From contig NZ_CP100604.1 in NCBI RefSeq assembly GCF_031202265.1, positions 3,764,501-3,828,500 on the forward strand: 64,000 nucleotides of DNA, given 5' to 3'. A program made the translations under genes and the position numbers. Positions 16,752 to 26,187 of the stretch are shown piece after piece. This DNA comes from Bradyrhizobium sp. Ash2021. GTDB taxonomy: Bacteria; Pseudomonadota; Alphaproteobacteria; Rhizobiales; Xanthobacteraceae. The notes beneath the pieces are model-generated. The model made no database searches and was not told the origin of the DNA. It saw nothing but the letters and a program-made list of their open reading frames with translations. Position 1 is the first letter of the stretch. The number at the start of each line of letters is the position of its first letter.

Positions 16752-17632
16752 ACGCGCCGACTTACAATTTTGCCTATCTCGACGAGCAGACCAAACGGAT
16801 GATCCGACGCGCGATCCTCAAGGCGATCGCGATTCCCGGCTATCAGGTGCCATTCGCCAGCCGCGAGATGCCGATGCCCTATGGTTGGGGTACCGGCGGC
16901 GTGCAGGTGACCGCGGCGATTCTCGGGCCCGATGACGTGCTGAAGGTGATTGACCAGGGGTCCGACGACACCACCAACGCGATCTCGATCCGAAAATTCT
17001 TCGGCAAGACCGCCGGCGTTGCGACCACGACCAACACTACGGACGCCACCGTGATCCAGACCCGGCACCGGATTCCCGAGGCGCCGCTGCATGACGGACA
17101 GATTCTGGTCTATCAGGTGCCGATCCCGGAACCCCTGCGCTTCCTCGAACCGCGCGAGACCGAGACCCGGCGCATGCACGCGCTCGGCGAATATGGATTG
17201 ATGCACGTCAAACTCTACGAGGACATCGCCCGCTTCGGCCACATCGCGACCTCCTACGCCTATCCGGTGAAGGTGAATGCGCGGTACGTGATGGACCCGT
17301 CGCCGACGCCGAAATTCGACAATCCCAAGATGGACAATTGTCCGGCGCTGCAATTGTTCGGCGCCGGGCGCGAGAAACGCATCTATGCGATCCCGCCGCA
17401 CACCACGGTGGTCTCGCTCGATTTCGAGGATCACCCGTTCACGCGTTACCGGTTCGACGCGCCCTGTGCACTGTGCGGGGCCGGTGATTCCTATCTCGAC
17501 GAGATCGTCACCGACGACAAGGGCGGCCGGATGTTCGTCTGCTCCGATACCGATTATTGCGAGACACGCCAGGCGGCGGGCCATCGCGGCAGCGAGAGCG
17601 CGGCCCCGCACAAGGAGAGAGCGCATGGTTGA
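16748..17632 (+). CDS. phnJ: Radical SAM C-P lyase PhnJ
   Basis: 294 residues. PhnJ cleaves the carbon-phosphorus bond of 5-phosphoribosyl 1-phosphonate by radical SAM chemistry, releasing alkane and a 1,2-cyclic phosphate. The non-canonical cluster and catalytic cysteines are in CX2CX21CX5C: Cys240, Cys243, Cys265 and Cys271, nearly the E. coli numbering. The N-terminus NFAYLDEQTKRMIRRAILKA is conserved. The ATG overlaps the phnI stop, fixing the start although the frame is open far upstream. Confidence 0.97.
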   Translation: MNAPTYNFAYLDEQTKRMIRRAILKAIAIPGYQVPFASREMPMPYGWGTGGVQVTAAILGPDDVLKVIDQGSDDTTNAISIRKFFGKTAGVATTTNTTDATVIQTRHRIPEAPLHDGQILVYQVPIPEPLRFLEPRETETRRMHALGEYGLMHVKLYEDIARFGHIATSYAYPVKVNARYVMDPSPTPKFDNPKMDNCPALQLFGAGREKRIYAIPPHTTVVSLDFEDHPFTRYRFDAPCALCGAGDSYLDEIVTDDKGGRMFVCSDTDYCETRQAAGHRGSESAAPHKERAHG

Positions 17633-18425
17633 ACAGGTGCGCGCGTCGGAAAACGATCAGCCTCTGCTGGTCGCCGAAGGATTGGGCAAGAATTATGGCC
17701 GGCTGATCGCCTGCCACGATGTGTCGTTTGCGCTCTACCCCGGCGAGGTGCTGGCGATCGTCGGCGAGTCCGGCTCGGGCAAGACGACGCTGCTGCAGCT
17801 ATTGTCGGCGCAGCTTGCGGCGAGCGCCGGACGGGTGTCGTATCGGATGCGCGATGGCGTGTTGCGCGATCTCGTGAGCCTTGGCGAGGCCGAGCGGCGC
17901 TTTCTGTTCCGGACCGACTGGGGCTATGTGCATCAGGATCCGGCGCAGGGCTTGCGGATGGCCGTCTCCGCCGGCGCCAATGTCGGCGAACGGCTGATGG
18001 CGGTCGGCTGGAATCATTATGGCCGCATCCGCGACACCGCGTCGTCATGGCTGGAACGCGTCGAGATCGATGTTGGCCGCATCGACGATACGCCGCGGAC
18101 CTATTCGGGTGGCATGCGGCAGCGGCTGCAAATCGCGCGCAATCTGGTCACCGAGCCGCGCCTGGTGTTCATGGATGAGCCGACCGGCGGCCTCGATGTG
18201 TCGGTCCAGGCGCGCCTGCTGGATTTGATGCGCAACCTCGTCAACGAACTCGGACTTGCGGCCATCGTCGTCACCCACGACCTCGCGGTGGCGCGGCTGT
18301 TGTCGCATCGCGTGATGGTGATGAAGGGCGGCCGCGTCATCGAGACCGGACTGACCGATCAGGTGCTCGACGATCCCCGCGAGCCCTACACCCAGTTGCT
18401 CGTCTCCTCGATCTTGCCGGCATGA
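17625..18425 (+). CDS. phnK: C-P lyase complex ATPase PhnK
   Basis: 266 residues, ABC-type ATPase that docks on PhnJ in the C-P lyase complex rather than on a membrane channel. Seen are Walker A GESGSGKTTLLQ, the long Q-loop insert YVHQDPAQGLRM, signature YSGGMRQRLQIARNL and Walker B LVFMDEPTGGLD. AAGGAGAGA precedes the ATG, which overlaps the end of phnJ by 8 bp. Confidence 0.95.
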   Translation: MVEQVRASENDQPLLVAEGLGKNYGRLIACHDVSFALYPGEVLAIVGESGSGKTTLLQLLSAQLAASAGRVSYRMRDGVLRDLVSLGEAERRFLFRTDWGYVHQDPAQGLRMAVSAGANVGERLMAVGWNHYGRIRDTASSWLERVEIDVGRIDDTPRTYSGGMRQRLQIARNLVTEPRLVFMDEPTGGLDVSVQARLLDLMRNLVNELGLAAIVVTHDLAVARLLSHRVMVMKGGRVIETGLTDQVLDDPREPYTQLLVSSILPA

Positions 18426-19132
18426 GCACACCAATGACTGCGATGATCGAAATTACCAACGCCGAAAAGACTTTCACCATGCATCTGCAGGGAGGGGTGG
18501 AACTGCCGGTGGTCCGTGGTGTCTCGTTTCATGTCGAGCCGGGCGAATGCGTGGTGCTGTCCGGCCCATCCGGCGCGGGCAAATCGTCGATCCTCAAGAT
18601 GATGTTCGGCAATTACCGTTGCGACGGCGGCCGGATCGGAATCCGGCACCATGGCGCCATGATGGATCTGGCCAAGGCCGAGCCGCGGCAGGTTCTCAGC
18701 GTGCGTCGCGCTACCATCGGCTATGTCAGCCAGTTCCTGCGCGCGGTGCCGCGGGTGGCGACCATCGACGTCGTGGCCGAACCCCTGATCGCGAACGGGG
18801 TGGCGCGTCCCGAAGCGCGCGAACAGGCCGGTGCGCTGCTGCACCGCCTTAATATTCCCGAACGGCTGTGGGCGCTGCCGCCATCGACCTTCTCGGGCGG
18901 CGAGCAGCAGCGCGTCAACATCGCGCGCGGCTTCATTTCCGATTTGCCGATTCTGCTTCTGGACGAGCCGACCGCTTCGCTCGATACCGCCAATGGCGCC
19001 GTGGTGGTGGAATTGATCGACCAGAAGAAGCGTCAGGGCGTGGCGATGGTGGCAATCGTCCATGACGACGAGATCCGTCATCTGATCGCCGACCGAATCG
19101 TTGATGTGACGTCGTTTGCGGCTGCGGCATGA
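18422..19132 (+). CDS. phnL: C-P lyase ATPase PhnL
   Basis: 236 residues. PhnL is an ABC-type ATPase needed with PhnG/H/I and can pair with PhnK in the complex. Seen are Walker A GPSGAGKSSILKM, signature FSGGEQQRVNIARG and Walker B LLLDEPTASLD. The ATG overlaps the phnK stop (ATGA). Confidence 0.95.
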   Translation: MSTPMTAMIEITNAEKTFTMHLQGGVELPVVRGVSFHVEPGECVVLSGPSGAGKSSILKMMFGNYRCDGGRIGIRHHGAMMDLAKAEPRQVLSVRRATIGYVSQFLRAVPRVATIDVVAEPLIANGVARPEAREQAGALLHRLNIPERLWALPPSTFSGGEQQRVNIARGFISDLPILLLDEPTASLDTANGAVVVELIDQKKRQGVAMVAIVHDDEIRHLIADRIVDVTSFAAAA

Positions 19133-19147
19133 AGGAAGAGATGTGAG

Positions 19148-20305
19148 ATGACTTCGATCAAGCACGAGACCGTCATTGCAAACGCCAGGATAGTCCTGGC
19201 CGATCGCGTGATCGAACGTGGCTGGGTGGCTTTTGCCGATGGCCGCATCGCTGAACTCGGCGAAGGCCATGCGCCTGCCGGCAGCGAGGATGCCGCCGGG
19301 GACCTGATCATGCCCGGCCTGATCGAGCTGCATACCGATCATCTCGAAGCGCATTATGTGCCGCGCCCAAAAGTGTTCTGGGATCCGATTGCGGCGGTCG
19401 TCTCCTATGACGGACAGCTTGCGACATCGGGCATCACGACGGTGCTGGATTCGCTGCGGGTCTGGCGCGAGGACGGCGCCGAAGAGGTTGACGGCCGGGC
19501 CGGCGTACTGGCTGAGGCGATCACATCGGCGCGGGAGGCGAACCTGCTGCGCGCCGATCATTTCCTGCATCTGCGCTGCGAGATCCCGATGCCAAGCGTG
19601 GTCGAGGAGGCCAGGGAGCTGATAGGACGGCCGGATGTGCGGCTGATGTCGCTGATGGATCATACGCCCGGCCAGCGTCAGTTCCGCGACGAGGTCAAGC
19701 TGCGCGACTATTATCGCGGCAAGGGCGCCGGCATGACGGACGCCGAGCTCGATGTGCTGTTCGCGAGACGGTTTACCTATCAGAAAACCTATGCCGCCAC
19801 CAATATGCGCGCGATCGTCGCGCTGGCGCAGCAATATGAAATCCCGCTCGCCAGTCACGACGATACGACCGAGGAAAATGTCGCCGACGCCATCAGCGAC
19901 CGCGTATCGGTGGCGGAGTTTCCGACCACGATCGAGGCTGCACGCGGACTGCATCAGGCAGGTATTGGCATCCTGATGGGGGCGCCGAACGTGGTGCGGG
20001 GCGGCTCGCATTCGGGCAACATCGCCGCGATTGATCTCGCGCGCGAAGGGCTGTTGGACATCCTGTCGTCCGACTACATTCCATCGAGCCTTTTGATGGC
20101 TGCCCTGCAATTGCCCGAGCGCGTGCCGGCAATCGATCTGGCGTCGGCGGTTCGTACCGTTACCAAGACGCCGGCGGAAGCCGTGGGGTTAGCTGACCGC
20201 GGCGAGATCGCGGTCGGCAAGCGCGCCGACGTGATCCGGGTGCACGTCGCCCATAACGTTCCGGCGGTGCGCAGTGTGTGGCGCGAAGGGCAGCGTGTGG
20301 CATGA
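19148..20305 (+). CDS. phnM: Ribose 1-methylphosphonate 5-triphosphate diphosphatase PhnM
   Basis: 385 residues, amidohydrolase fold. PhnM removes diphosphate from the ribosyl phosphonate triphosphate made by PhnGHIL, giving the PhnJ substrate. Metal-site motifs seen are GLIELHTDHLEAHYVPRPK, HLRCEI, LASHDDTTEE and [14 protein letters not shown]. This is the canonical in-operon copy; a diverged paralogue lies at 8038-9231. It follows phnL by 15 bp and overlaps phnN (ATGA). Confidence 0.96.
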   Translation: MTSIKHETVIANARIVLADRVIERGWVAFADGRIAELGEGHAPAGSEDAAGDLIMPGLIELHTDHLEAHYVPRPKVFWDPIAAVVSYDGQLATSGITTVLDSLRVWREDGAEEVDGRAGVLAEAITSAREANLLRADHFLHLRCEIPMPSVVEEARELIGRPDVRLMSLMDHTPGQRQFRDEVKLRDYYRGKGAGMTDAELDVLFARRFTYQKTYAATNMRAIVALAQQYEIPLASHDDTTEENVADAISDRVSVAEFPTTIEAARGLHQAGIGILMGAPNVVRGGSHSGNIAAIDLAREGLLDILSSDYIPSSLLMAALQLPERVPAIDLASAVRTVTKTPAEAVGLADRGEIAVGKRADVIRVHVAHNVPAVRSVWREGQRVA

Positions 20306-20898
20306 CGGAGGCGCCTGTTGTCGCAGAACATCGTGTCGCCGCGATTGGACCCGGCAGTCTCATTCTGGTGGTTGGCCCAAGCGGCGCCGGCAAGGATACG
20401 CTGCTTGGGCTGGCAAAAGCCGCCTGCGCCGACGATCCCAATATTGTCTTTCCGCGCCGCGTGATCACGCGCGCAGCCTCGGTGTCTGAAGACAATGAAG
20501 AGGTCAGCCCGGACGCGTTCCGGCAGGCGCTGGCGCGGAACGAATATGCCGTGCACTGGGAGGCGCACGGCCATTGCTACGCCTTGTCCCGCAAGATCGA
20601 CGACGACCTGCGCGCCGGGCGCACGGTGATTGCCAATGTATCGCGGACCGTGATTGCAACGGTGCGCCGCGCTTACGCCGACGTCGTGGTGGTTTCGATC
20701 ACGGCGCCGACAAACGTTCTTGCTGAAAGGCTGGCGATGCGGGGGCGCAGCAGCGATGGCAAAATCGAGCACCGGTTAAGCCGGACGGTCGATGACATTT
20801 CGGCTGCGCCCGACGTCACCATCGTGAATGTCGACAGCGCCGAATATCACGCGCGCCAGTTCGTCCGGATCATCAAGGGCGATCGGTGGGAGGCCTAG
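20302..20898 (+). CDS. phnN: Ribose 1,5-bisphosphokinase PhnN
   Basis: 198 residues. PhnN phosphorylates ribose 1,5-bisphosphate to PRPP, the last salvage step of the pathway. The P-loop VVGPSGAGKDTLL and the guanylate-kinase-like body (RRVITRAAS, VHWEAHGHCYAL) are clear. The ATG overlaps the phnM stop. Last gene of the operon; a short AT-rich gap with no clear hairpin follows. Confidence 0.94.
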   Translation: MTEAPVVAEHRVAAIGPGSLILVVGPSGAGKDTLLGLAKAACADDPNIVFPRRVITRAASVSEDNEEVSPDAFRQALARNEYAVHWEAHGHCYALSRKIDDDLRAGRTVIANVSRTVIATVRRAYADVVVVSITAPTNVLAERLAMRGRSSDGKIEHRLSRTVDDISAAPDVTIVNVDSAEYHARQFVRIIKGDRWEA

Positions 20899-21053
20899 GC
20901 GCGCAGGAGGACGGTTGATCCGCATGACGCGCGACTTGTTATAAAATCTAGTAAAAACAATATGTTATAGCGTCGTCCGTCGCCCGGTGACGAGGCCTAT
21001 TTTTCAATGCATTAGAGAGCCCCGTGTGCACCGGGAGATCAAAGACGCGGCTG

Positions 21054-22061
21054 TTATTCACTCAAAAGCGCAGCAGCGAGACGGTCCCATGCCAGCTTGT
21101 CTGCGGGCAGTCCAAATCTCAGCCACTGCGGTTCACGTGGAAAGCTGCGAACGTGGATACCATGGCGGCCCAACCGTTCGGCGAGCTTGATCGCGTCGAC
21201 ATGACGGGCAAGACGGAAGAGCGGTGTCCCGCCAAGTACAGTAAGGCCGGCATCTTCCAGCACGGCATCGAGCCGTTGCTGATTAGACCGAAGACGCGCG
21301 GTCGTCTCGGCGAGCCAACGCGGGTCAGAGAGCGCTGCCTTGCCGATCCGCAGCGCGGGGCCTGAAACCGCCCAAGGGCCGAATTCAGCGCGGATGCGCG
21401 TTGCGAGCGGGATCTCGGCAATTGCAAAGCCGAGCCGCAATCCTGCCAGTCCATAGGTCTTGCCGAAGGACCTCAGAACGATTGTCGCAGGCGGCGGATC
21501 GGAGGCGATACTCGCGGCTTCGGGAAGCACATCGATGAAGGCTTCGTCGACGATGAGCAGACCGTTCTTGCTGGCAAGCGCCGTTGCAACGGTGCGAAGC
21601 CTGTTCACTGGAATAACACGCCCGGTCGGGTTGTTGGGATTGACGGCGATAACAACGTCGGCGCCTTCACTCTGCTCGAGATCCTTCACGACCGAAACGC
21701 GATGGCCTTGTCTCGTCCAACAGGCCTCGTGCTCCTCGTAGGTAGGCCCGAGAATCTCCACGCGAGATGTCGGGACGAGACTGGGAAGAAGCTGGATCAA
21801 GGCCTGCGTGCCCGATGCGGCGGCGATCATCCCGGGATAGGGGACGCGATACCTCGCCGCTGCCGCGGCCAGCAGCGCTTCCTCTTCAGAGCGCGCCGGC
21901 AGGCGCGACCAGATTTCCGCCGGTAGATTGGGAATCGGGAAGGGGATTGGATTAATGCCGGTGGAAAGATCGATCCACGGCTCCGGCGCGCCGGGATACC
22001 GTTCTCGTGCAGCGTCCAAATCGCCGCCATGCGAGATAGGTTCCGCGGTCGCAGGCCGCAT
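21054..22061 (-). CDS. cobC: Threonine-phosphate decarboxylase / cobalamin biosynthesis aminotransferase-fold protein
   Basis: 335 residues from ATG 22061, matching known CobC proteins that begin close to the ISHGGDLDAARERYP motif. A PLP-dependent fold-type I enzyme making the aminopropanol arm of cobalamin. Seen are LSTGINPIPFPI, NPNNPTGRV, DEAFIDVLPE and the PLP-lysine segment SFGKTYGLAGLRLGF. Further in-frame ATGs at 22106 and 22127 would overlap cobD and are less likely. It diverges from cobD with about 43 bp between starts. Confidence 0.92.
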   Translation of the reverse strand: MRPATAEPISHGGDLDAARERYPGAPEPWIDLSTGINPIPFPIPNLPAEIWSRLPARSEEEALLAAAAARYRVPYPGMIAAASGTQALIQLLPSLVPTSRVEILGPTYEEHEACWTRQGHRVSVVKDLEQSEGADVVIAVNPNNPTGRVIPVNRLRTVATALASKNGLLIVDEAFIDVLPEAASIASDPPPATIVLRSFGKTYGLAGLRLGFAIAEIPLATRIRAEFGPWAVSGPALRIGKAALSDPRWLAETTARLRSNQQRLDAVLEDAGLTVLGGTPLFRLARHVDAIKLAERLGRHGIHVRSFPREPQWLRFGLPADKLAWDRLAAALLSE

Positions 22062-22104
22062 GATAGGCAGGGCCCTTGCACTACCCAAATGTTCCGGATC
22101 ACGC

Positions 22105-23079
22105 ATGTTCACTGAACTCGCTCTCACTGCGCTCGCTATCGAAGCCGCTTTCGGATTTCCGGACGTCCTCTATCGCAGGATCGGCCATCCCGTAGGCTGG
22201 ATTGGAGTGCTGATAGCATGGTGCGACCGTGCCTGGAACCGCCGTGAGTTCTCGTTTGAGCGCCGGCGTATGCTTGGCGTTGGAACGCTGCTCTTGCTGC
22301 TCGCCGTCAGCGGTTTCTCAGCGACGGTCATCTTCCTGCTGGCGCAGCACTTTCTTGCAGGCTTCGCAACGACGCTGGTTTGCGGAGCCGTCGCCAGCCC
22401 GCTGCTCGCCCAACGCAGCCTTGATGCGCATGTCCTGGCCGTTGCCGATGCGCTGGAGCAAGAGGGGATCGAGGCAGGCCGTCGTGCCGTGTCGATGATT
22501 GTCGGGCGCGACACCGCAGCCCTGGACGAAGCCGGTGTCAGCCGTGCCGCGATCGAAAGCCTGGCGGAAAATTTTTCCGACGGCGTCGTGACGCCGCTGT
22601 TCTGGCTCCTGGTTGCGGGATTGCCCGGCGTTTTCAGCTACAAGGCGATCAATACCGCCGACAGCATGATCGGCCACAAATCCGATCGCTATCTCGCCTT
22701 CGGCTGGGCGTCGGCGCGCGTGGACGATCTCGTCAATCTGCCCGCATCGCGTCTCTCCGCGCTGTGGCTGGTGCTGGCCGCGGCGGCCTTATCCGGACTT
22801 TCTTCCCGAGGCGCGATCGCGACCGTGCGGCGCGATGCGGACGGGCACCGCTCGCCGAATGCAGGATGGCCCGAGGCCGCTGTGGCGGGAGCGCTGGGTT
22901 TGAGGCTGGCCGGGCCACGTGCCTATGACGGCGCGATGGCCGACGACCATTGGATCGGCGATGGCCGTGAGACCGCCTGTGCCGGGGACATTCGCCTGGC
23001 TCTCAGGCAATACCGGGCCGCCTGCGTCATTCAATTTGCGTGTGTCGCGGGCCTCGCCGCCGCTATGACGCTGCTTTGA
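22105..23079 (+). CDS. cobD: Adenosylcobinamide-phosphate synthase
   Basis: 324 residues, CobD/CbiB family membrane protein attaching the aminopropanol (phosphate) arm to adenosylcobyric acid. Seen are the N-terminal [17 protein letters not shown], several hydrophobic helices, and the conserved [16 protein letters not shown] and [12 protein letters not shown] motifs. The start at 22105 matches the family; the frame is open upstream but antisense to cobC. Its last 17 bp overlap the convergent cobQ. Confidence 0.95.
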   Translation: MFTELALTALAIEAAFGFPDVLYRRIGHPVGWIGVLIAWCDRAWNRREFSFERRRMLGVGTLLLLLAVSGFSATVIFLLAQHFLAGFATTLVCGAVASPLLAQRSLDAHVLAVADALEQEGIEAGRRAVSMIVGRDTAALDEAGVSRAAIESLAENFSDGVVTPLFWLLVAGLPGVFSYKAINTADSMIGHKSDRYLAFGWASARVDDLVNLPASRLSALWLVLAAAALSGLSSRGAIATVRRDADGHRSPNAGWPEAAVAGALGLRLAGPRAYDGAMADDHWIGDGRETACAGDIRLALRQYRAACVIQFACVAGLAAAMTLL

Positions 23080-24550
23080 GATTGGGCGCGCGTGCGAGTT
23101 CAAGCAGGCGGTTGCAGTCGATGTGTCGCTCGATGTGATCAGCCAGTCGATCGAGGGTCGCATCGACGTCGGTTTCGTAGGCGAGACCGGAAGCTTGATT
23201 TGCAACGCGGTGCAGCCAGTGGTCGCGCTGCCGGTCGTCGGAAAAGAGCCCATGCACGTAGCAGCCGGCGATGCGGCCCGTGCCGTCGACCGCCCCTTCC
23301 GCTCGTCCGTCTGCGAAATGCAGTAGCGGTTTGGCGCACTCCATCCCGGTCGTGCGTCCGACGTGCATTTCGTAGCCCTTGAAGGGCGCGCTCCCGTCGG
23401 CACTCTCGCCGAAGATTTCGACGAGCATCTTGTCGCCCTGAAGCACCGTCTCGACATCCAGCAGTCCAAGACCGGCAACGGAACCGGCAGGTCCCTCGAT
23501 TCCGTCGGGATCCGAAATATGCGTGCCGAGCATCTGATACCCGCCACAAATCCCGAGCACATGACCACCACGCCGCACATGCGCCTTGAGGTCCGTGTCC
23601 CATCCGGTTTTGAGCAGCACGGCGAGGTCGGCCATGGTGGCCTTCGAGCCTGGCAGGATGACCAGCGCGGCGTCGCCGGGAATGGGCTCTCCAGGTCGGA
23701 TGAAGACGAGATCGACGCCGGGTTCAAGGCGCAGCGGATCAAAATCGTCGAAGTTCGAGATGCGGGAATAAGCAAGCACGACGATCAAGCTGCGGTCGCC
23801 ACCGCCGCGAGCCCGGCCAGTCCCGAGTCCGAGCGCGTCTTCCGCCGGCAGCCTGTACGCCAGGTCGAAAAACGGCACGAGACCGAGCGGCTGCCAGCCG
23901 GTGTGTCGTGCGATCGTTGCCATCCCATCGCTGAACAGCGACGGATCGCCGCGAAATTTGTTGACGATAAAGCCGGCTATCATCGCGGCGTCCTCGGCGG
24001 CGATGACGGCCTTGGTACCAACGAGGCTGGCGATAACGCCGCCCCGGTCGATATCGCCGACCAGCACAACGGGCACGCCGGCCGCTCGTGCAAAGCCCAT
24101 ATTGGCTATGTCGGCGGCTCTCAGGTTCACTTCAGAGGCCGAACCCGCGCCTTCGACCAGCACGAGGTCGGCCTCGCCTGCAATGTGGCGCAGGCTTTCG
24201 AGCACGGCGCCAAGAAGTCCGGGCTTCATGGCCTGATATTCGCGCCCCCTGGCGTTGCCGACGACGCGGCCCTGTACGACCACCTGCGACCCGGTTTCAC
24301 TCTGCGGCTTTAGCAGCACCGGGTTCATGTGCACGCTCGGTTGCACACGGGCAGCCCGCGCCTGCAGCGCCTGCGCGCGCCCGATCTCGCCACCATCAGC
24401 GGTAACGGCGGCATTATTGGACATGTTCTGCGGCTTGAACGGTCTCACCCGCAAGCCGCGATTGGCGAACGCGCGCGCCAATCCCGCAACCAGCAGCGAC
24501 TTGCCGACATCCGAGCCTGTACCCTGCAGCATGATCGCGCGCGCAGGCAT
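23063..24550 (-). CDS. cobQ: Adenosylcobyric acid synthase (glutamine-hydrolysing)
   Basis: 495 residues. CobQ amidates four carboxylates of adenosylcobyrinic a,c-diamide using glutamine and ATP. The N-terminal synthetase has the P-loop-like [12 protein letters not shown] and [11 protein letters not shown]; the C-terminal class I glutaminase-like domain shows the nucleophile in [11 protein letters not shown] and the late His of YVHGLF. The ATG at 24550 overlaps the cobO stop by one base (TGATG); the in-frame TTG before it is less likely. Confidence 0.96.
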   Translation of the reverse strand: MPARAIMLQGTGSDVGKSLLVAGLARAFANRGLRVRPFKPQNMSNNAAVTADGGEIGRAQALQARAARVQPSVHMNPVLLKPQSETGSQVVVQGRVVGNARGREYQAMKPGLLGAVLESLRHIAGEADLVLVEGAGSASEVNLRAADIANMGFARAAGVPVVLVGDIDRGGVIASLVGTKAVIAAEDAAMIAGFIVNKFRGDPSLFSDGMATIARHTGWQPLGLVPFFDLAYRLPAEDALGLGTGRARGGGDRSLIVVLAYSRISNFDDFDPLRLEPGVDLVFIRPGEPIPGDAALVILPGSKATMADLAVLLKTGWDTDLKAHVRRGGHVLGICGGYQMLGTHISDPDGIEGPAGSVAGLGLLDVETVLQGDKMLVEIFGESADGSAPFKGYEMHVGRTTGMECAKPLLHFADGRAEGAVDGTGRIAGCYVHGLFSDDRQRDHWLHRVANQASGLAYETDVDATLDRLADHIERHIDCNRLLELARAPNLKAAS

Positions 24551-25161
24551 CAAAATTCAATGCCTGGCTGTGCTTTGACGCCGGCCGCAAAATGATGCTT
24601 CACGGCCACCATCTCGGTCACGAGGTCGGCTGCTTCGATCAATTCAGGCTTGGCGTTGCGGCCGGTGACGACGACGTGCAGGTCAGGCCGCCGGTTCGCG
24701 AACGCTGCAAGCACCTGGCCGAGGTCGATGTGCTCGTAACGCAAGGAGATATTGAGCTCGTCGAGGACCAGTAATTTGATGGAGGGATCTTCCATCAGCT
24801 CGGTCGCCCTGGCCCATGCGCGCTCAGCGGCAGCGACATCGCGCGCGCGATCCTGAGTTTCCCAGGTAAAGCCTTCGCCCATGGTGTGCCACCTGACCTG
24901 ATCGCCAAAGCGCTCGATCGCGGTACGCTCGCCCGACTGCCAGGCTCCCTTGCCGAACTGCACCACGCCGCACTGAAAACCGCGCCCGATCGCGCGCAGC
25001 AGGAGGCCGAAGGCCGCGGTCGATTTGCCCTTGCCCTTGCCGGTGTGGACAATGAGCAGCCCCTTCTCGATGGTCTTTCCGGCAACCTCGGCGTCCTGGG
25101 CTGCCTTGCGGTTGGCCATCTTGGCCTTGTGGCGCGCTTCATCGTTGGTTTCGGCTGTCAT
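24550..25161 (-). CDS. cobO: Cob(I)yrinic acid a,c-diamide adenosyltransferase
   Basis: 203 residues, CobO/BtuR/CobA(Salmonella) family. It transfers the adenosyl group from ATP to Co(I). Seen are the P-loop [15 protein letters not shown], the WETQDRARD segment and [15 protein letters not shown]. It lies 23 bp after cobP and couples to cobQ; the three form a leftward unit. Confidence 0.96.
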   Translation of the reverse strand: MTAETNDEARHKAKMANRKAAQDAEVAGKTIEKGLLIVHTGKGKGKSTAAFGLLLRAIGRGFQCGVVQFGKGAWQSGERTAIERFGDQVRWHTMGEGFTWETQDRARDVAAAERAWARATELMEDPSIKLLVLDELNISLRYEHIDLGQVLAAFANRRPDLHVVVTGRNAKPELIEAADLVTEMVAVKHHFAAGVKAQPGIEF

Positions 25162-25184
25162 GATAAAACGTTCCTCACATCGAC

Positions 25185-25709
25185 TTATTTCAGGATGAGC
25201 GGCAATCCCGCTGCAATCAGGACAGCGCGGTCGGCGATGGCCGCAACCTCCATATTAGCGCGGCCTTGAGCGTCGCGGAATTTCCGCGCCAGCACGTTAT
25301 CGGGAACGATTCCACAGCCGACTTCATTGGAGACGATGACAATTGGGCCGCTGGCCTTGCTCAACGCCGCGACAAGCCGCTGCAGCTCGGCGATCGAATC
25401 CTGACCGGCCAGCATGACATTGCTGAGCCAGAGCGTGAGACAATCGATCAGGACGGCCTGTCCCGTGCCGCCATGCGCTTGGATCGCTGCAGCCAAGTCC
25501 AACGGCGCATCGACCGTGCGCCACCTGCGATCACGCCGGTGCCGGTGCTCGGCAATCCGCGCCGTCATCTCGTCATCATGTGCCTCAGCGGTGGCGACGT
25601 AGACCCAGGGCGGGGCGCAGCCCGTCACCAACCCCTCGGCATATCGGCTCTTTCCCGAGCGCGCGCCGCCGAGAACGAAGGTCAGACGAGGCAGGGGAGG
25701 AACGCTCAT
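25185..25709 (-). CDS. cobP: Adenosylcobinamide kinase / cobinamide-phosphate guanylyltransferase
   Basis: 174 residues, CobP/CobU family. It phosphorylates cobinamide and adds GMP for nucleotide-loop assembly. Seen are the P-loop VLGGARSGKSRYAE, the HRHRRDRRW segment carrying the guanylylated-His region, DCLTLWLSN and VSNEVGCGIVP. ATG 25709 gives the family-standard N-terminus; longer in-frame starts run back through the riboswitch on the other strand. First gene of leftward cobPOQ, whose promoter must lie in or near the riboswitch segment. Confidence 0.95.
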   Translation of the reverse strand: MSVPPLPRLTFVLGGARSGKSRYAEGLVTGCAPPWVYVATAEAHDDEMTARIAEHRHRRDRRWRTVDAPLDLAAAIQAHGGTGQAVLIDCLTLWLSNVMLAGQDSIAELQRLVAALSKASGPIVIVSNEVGCGIVPDNVLARKFRDAQGRANMEVAAIADRAVLIAAGLPLILK

Positions 25710-25754
25710 GATCCGCGAATTCGATTGACGGGGGTTGATCCTTGCCCTTATCAA

Positions 25755-25930
25755 TCGGGCGACGGTTCCCCGCAAGGGGATTGAATGGGAATGCGGTAAG
25801 GGGTCATCAGGCCCCAAATCCGCGGCTGCCCCCGCAACTGTAGTCGGTGAGCTGAAGGCCAACACACCACTGGGAAACCGGGAAGGTGGCCTGACGCTGA
25901 GACCCGAGAGCCAGGAGACCTGCCGTCGAG
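25755..25930 (+). promoter_or_regulatory. Cobalamin (B12) riboswitch
   Basis: Recognised by ordered conserved blocks: the 5' ACGGTTCC stretch (25762 on), TGGGAATGCGGT, the GCCCCCGCAACTGTAG segment, CCACTGGGAAACCGGGAAGG and the B12 box AGCCAGGAGACCTGCC (25909-25924). It reads rightward, towards the 32-codon ORF, DUF1636, cobW and cobN. Adenosylcobalamin binding should switch the downstream cob operon off. The roughly 150 bases after it, up to 26075, would hold the expression platform; I could not define its stems with confidence. Confidence 0.93.
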
Positions 25931-26075
25931 AATGCTGTTATCCGGCTCATCGCGCGGGGCGTCGCGATGGTCACAGGAAGGCTCACGAGCCGACGATGAA
26001 TCTCGTCGCGACTGGGCTCCGTCGGAAGCGGCACCAAGCCAGGGCGCACGAAGCCCATGACGACGGAGGTCCGCG

Positions 26076-26174
26076 ATGACAACTTTGCTCAATCGACCAG
26101 GCGTGCTTGCAGCGAGTCCCGTCATTGCCCCCATCGGCGCTGTGACCGCTGCCGCCATTGGCTTCCCGAGCTGA
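26076..26174 (+). CDS. Small ORF (32 residues) directly after the B12 riboswitch
   Basis: ATG with an excellent GGAGGT site six bases upstream, then 32 codons ending TGA. The product has a polar start (MTTLLNRPGV) and a hydrophobic, Ala/Ile-rich rest (PVIAPIGAVTAAAIGFPS) long enough for one membrane helix. I do not recognise it; it lacks the His-rich signature of CbtB. It ends 13 bp before the DUF1636 gene. Either a tiny membrane protein or a leader peptide whose translation start is the switch target of the riboswitch. Confidence 0.5.
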   Translation: MTTLLNRPGVLAASPVIAPIGAVTAAAIGFPS

Positions 26175-26187
26175 ACGCGGGAAGCCG

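Noticed and set aside
18386..20110. Leftward 574-codon open frame opposite phnL-phnM
   Set aside because: Antisense to two well-identified genes, no recognisable product and no promoter or ribosome site.
22104..22107. cobC and cobD in-frame ATGs sharing the palindrome CATG
   Set aside because: Any ATG preceded by C gives this; cobC fits its family better from ATG 22061, so the shared start is probably chance. The same applies to cobK/cobL at 35288-35291.
25735..25754. TTGAT-N10-ATCAA inverted repeat near cobP
   Set aside because: The spacing is not that of FNR/FixK sites (N4 between TTGAT and ATCAA) and it borders the riboswitch; no other support.
25710..25865. N-terminal extension of cobP to 25865
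   Set aside because: It would be translated from the complement of the riboswitch and lacks family similarity; ATG 25709 gives the normal start.
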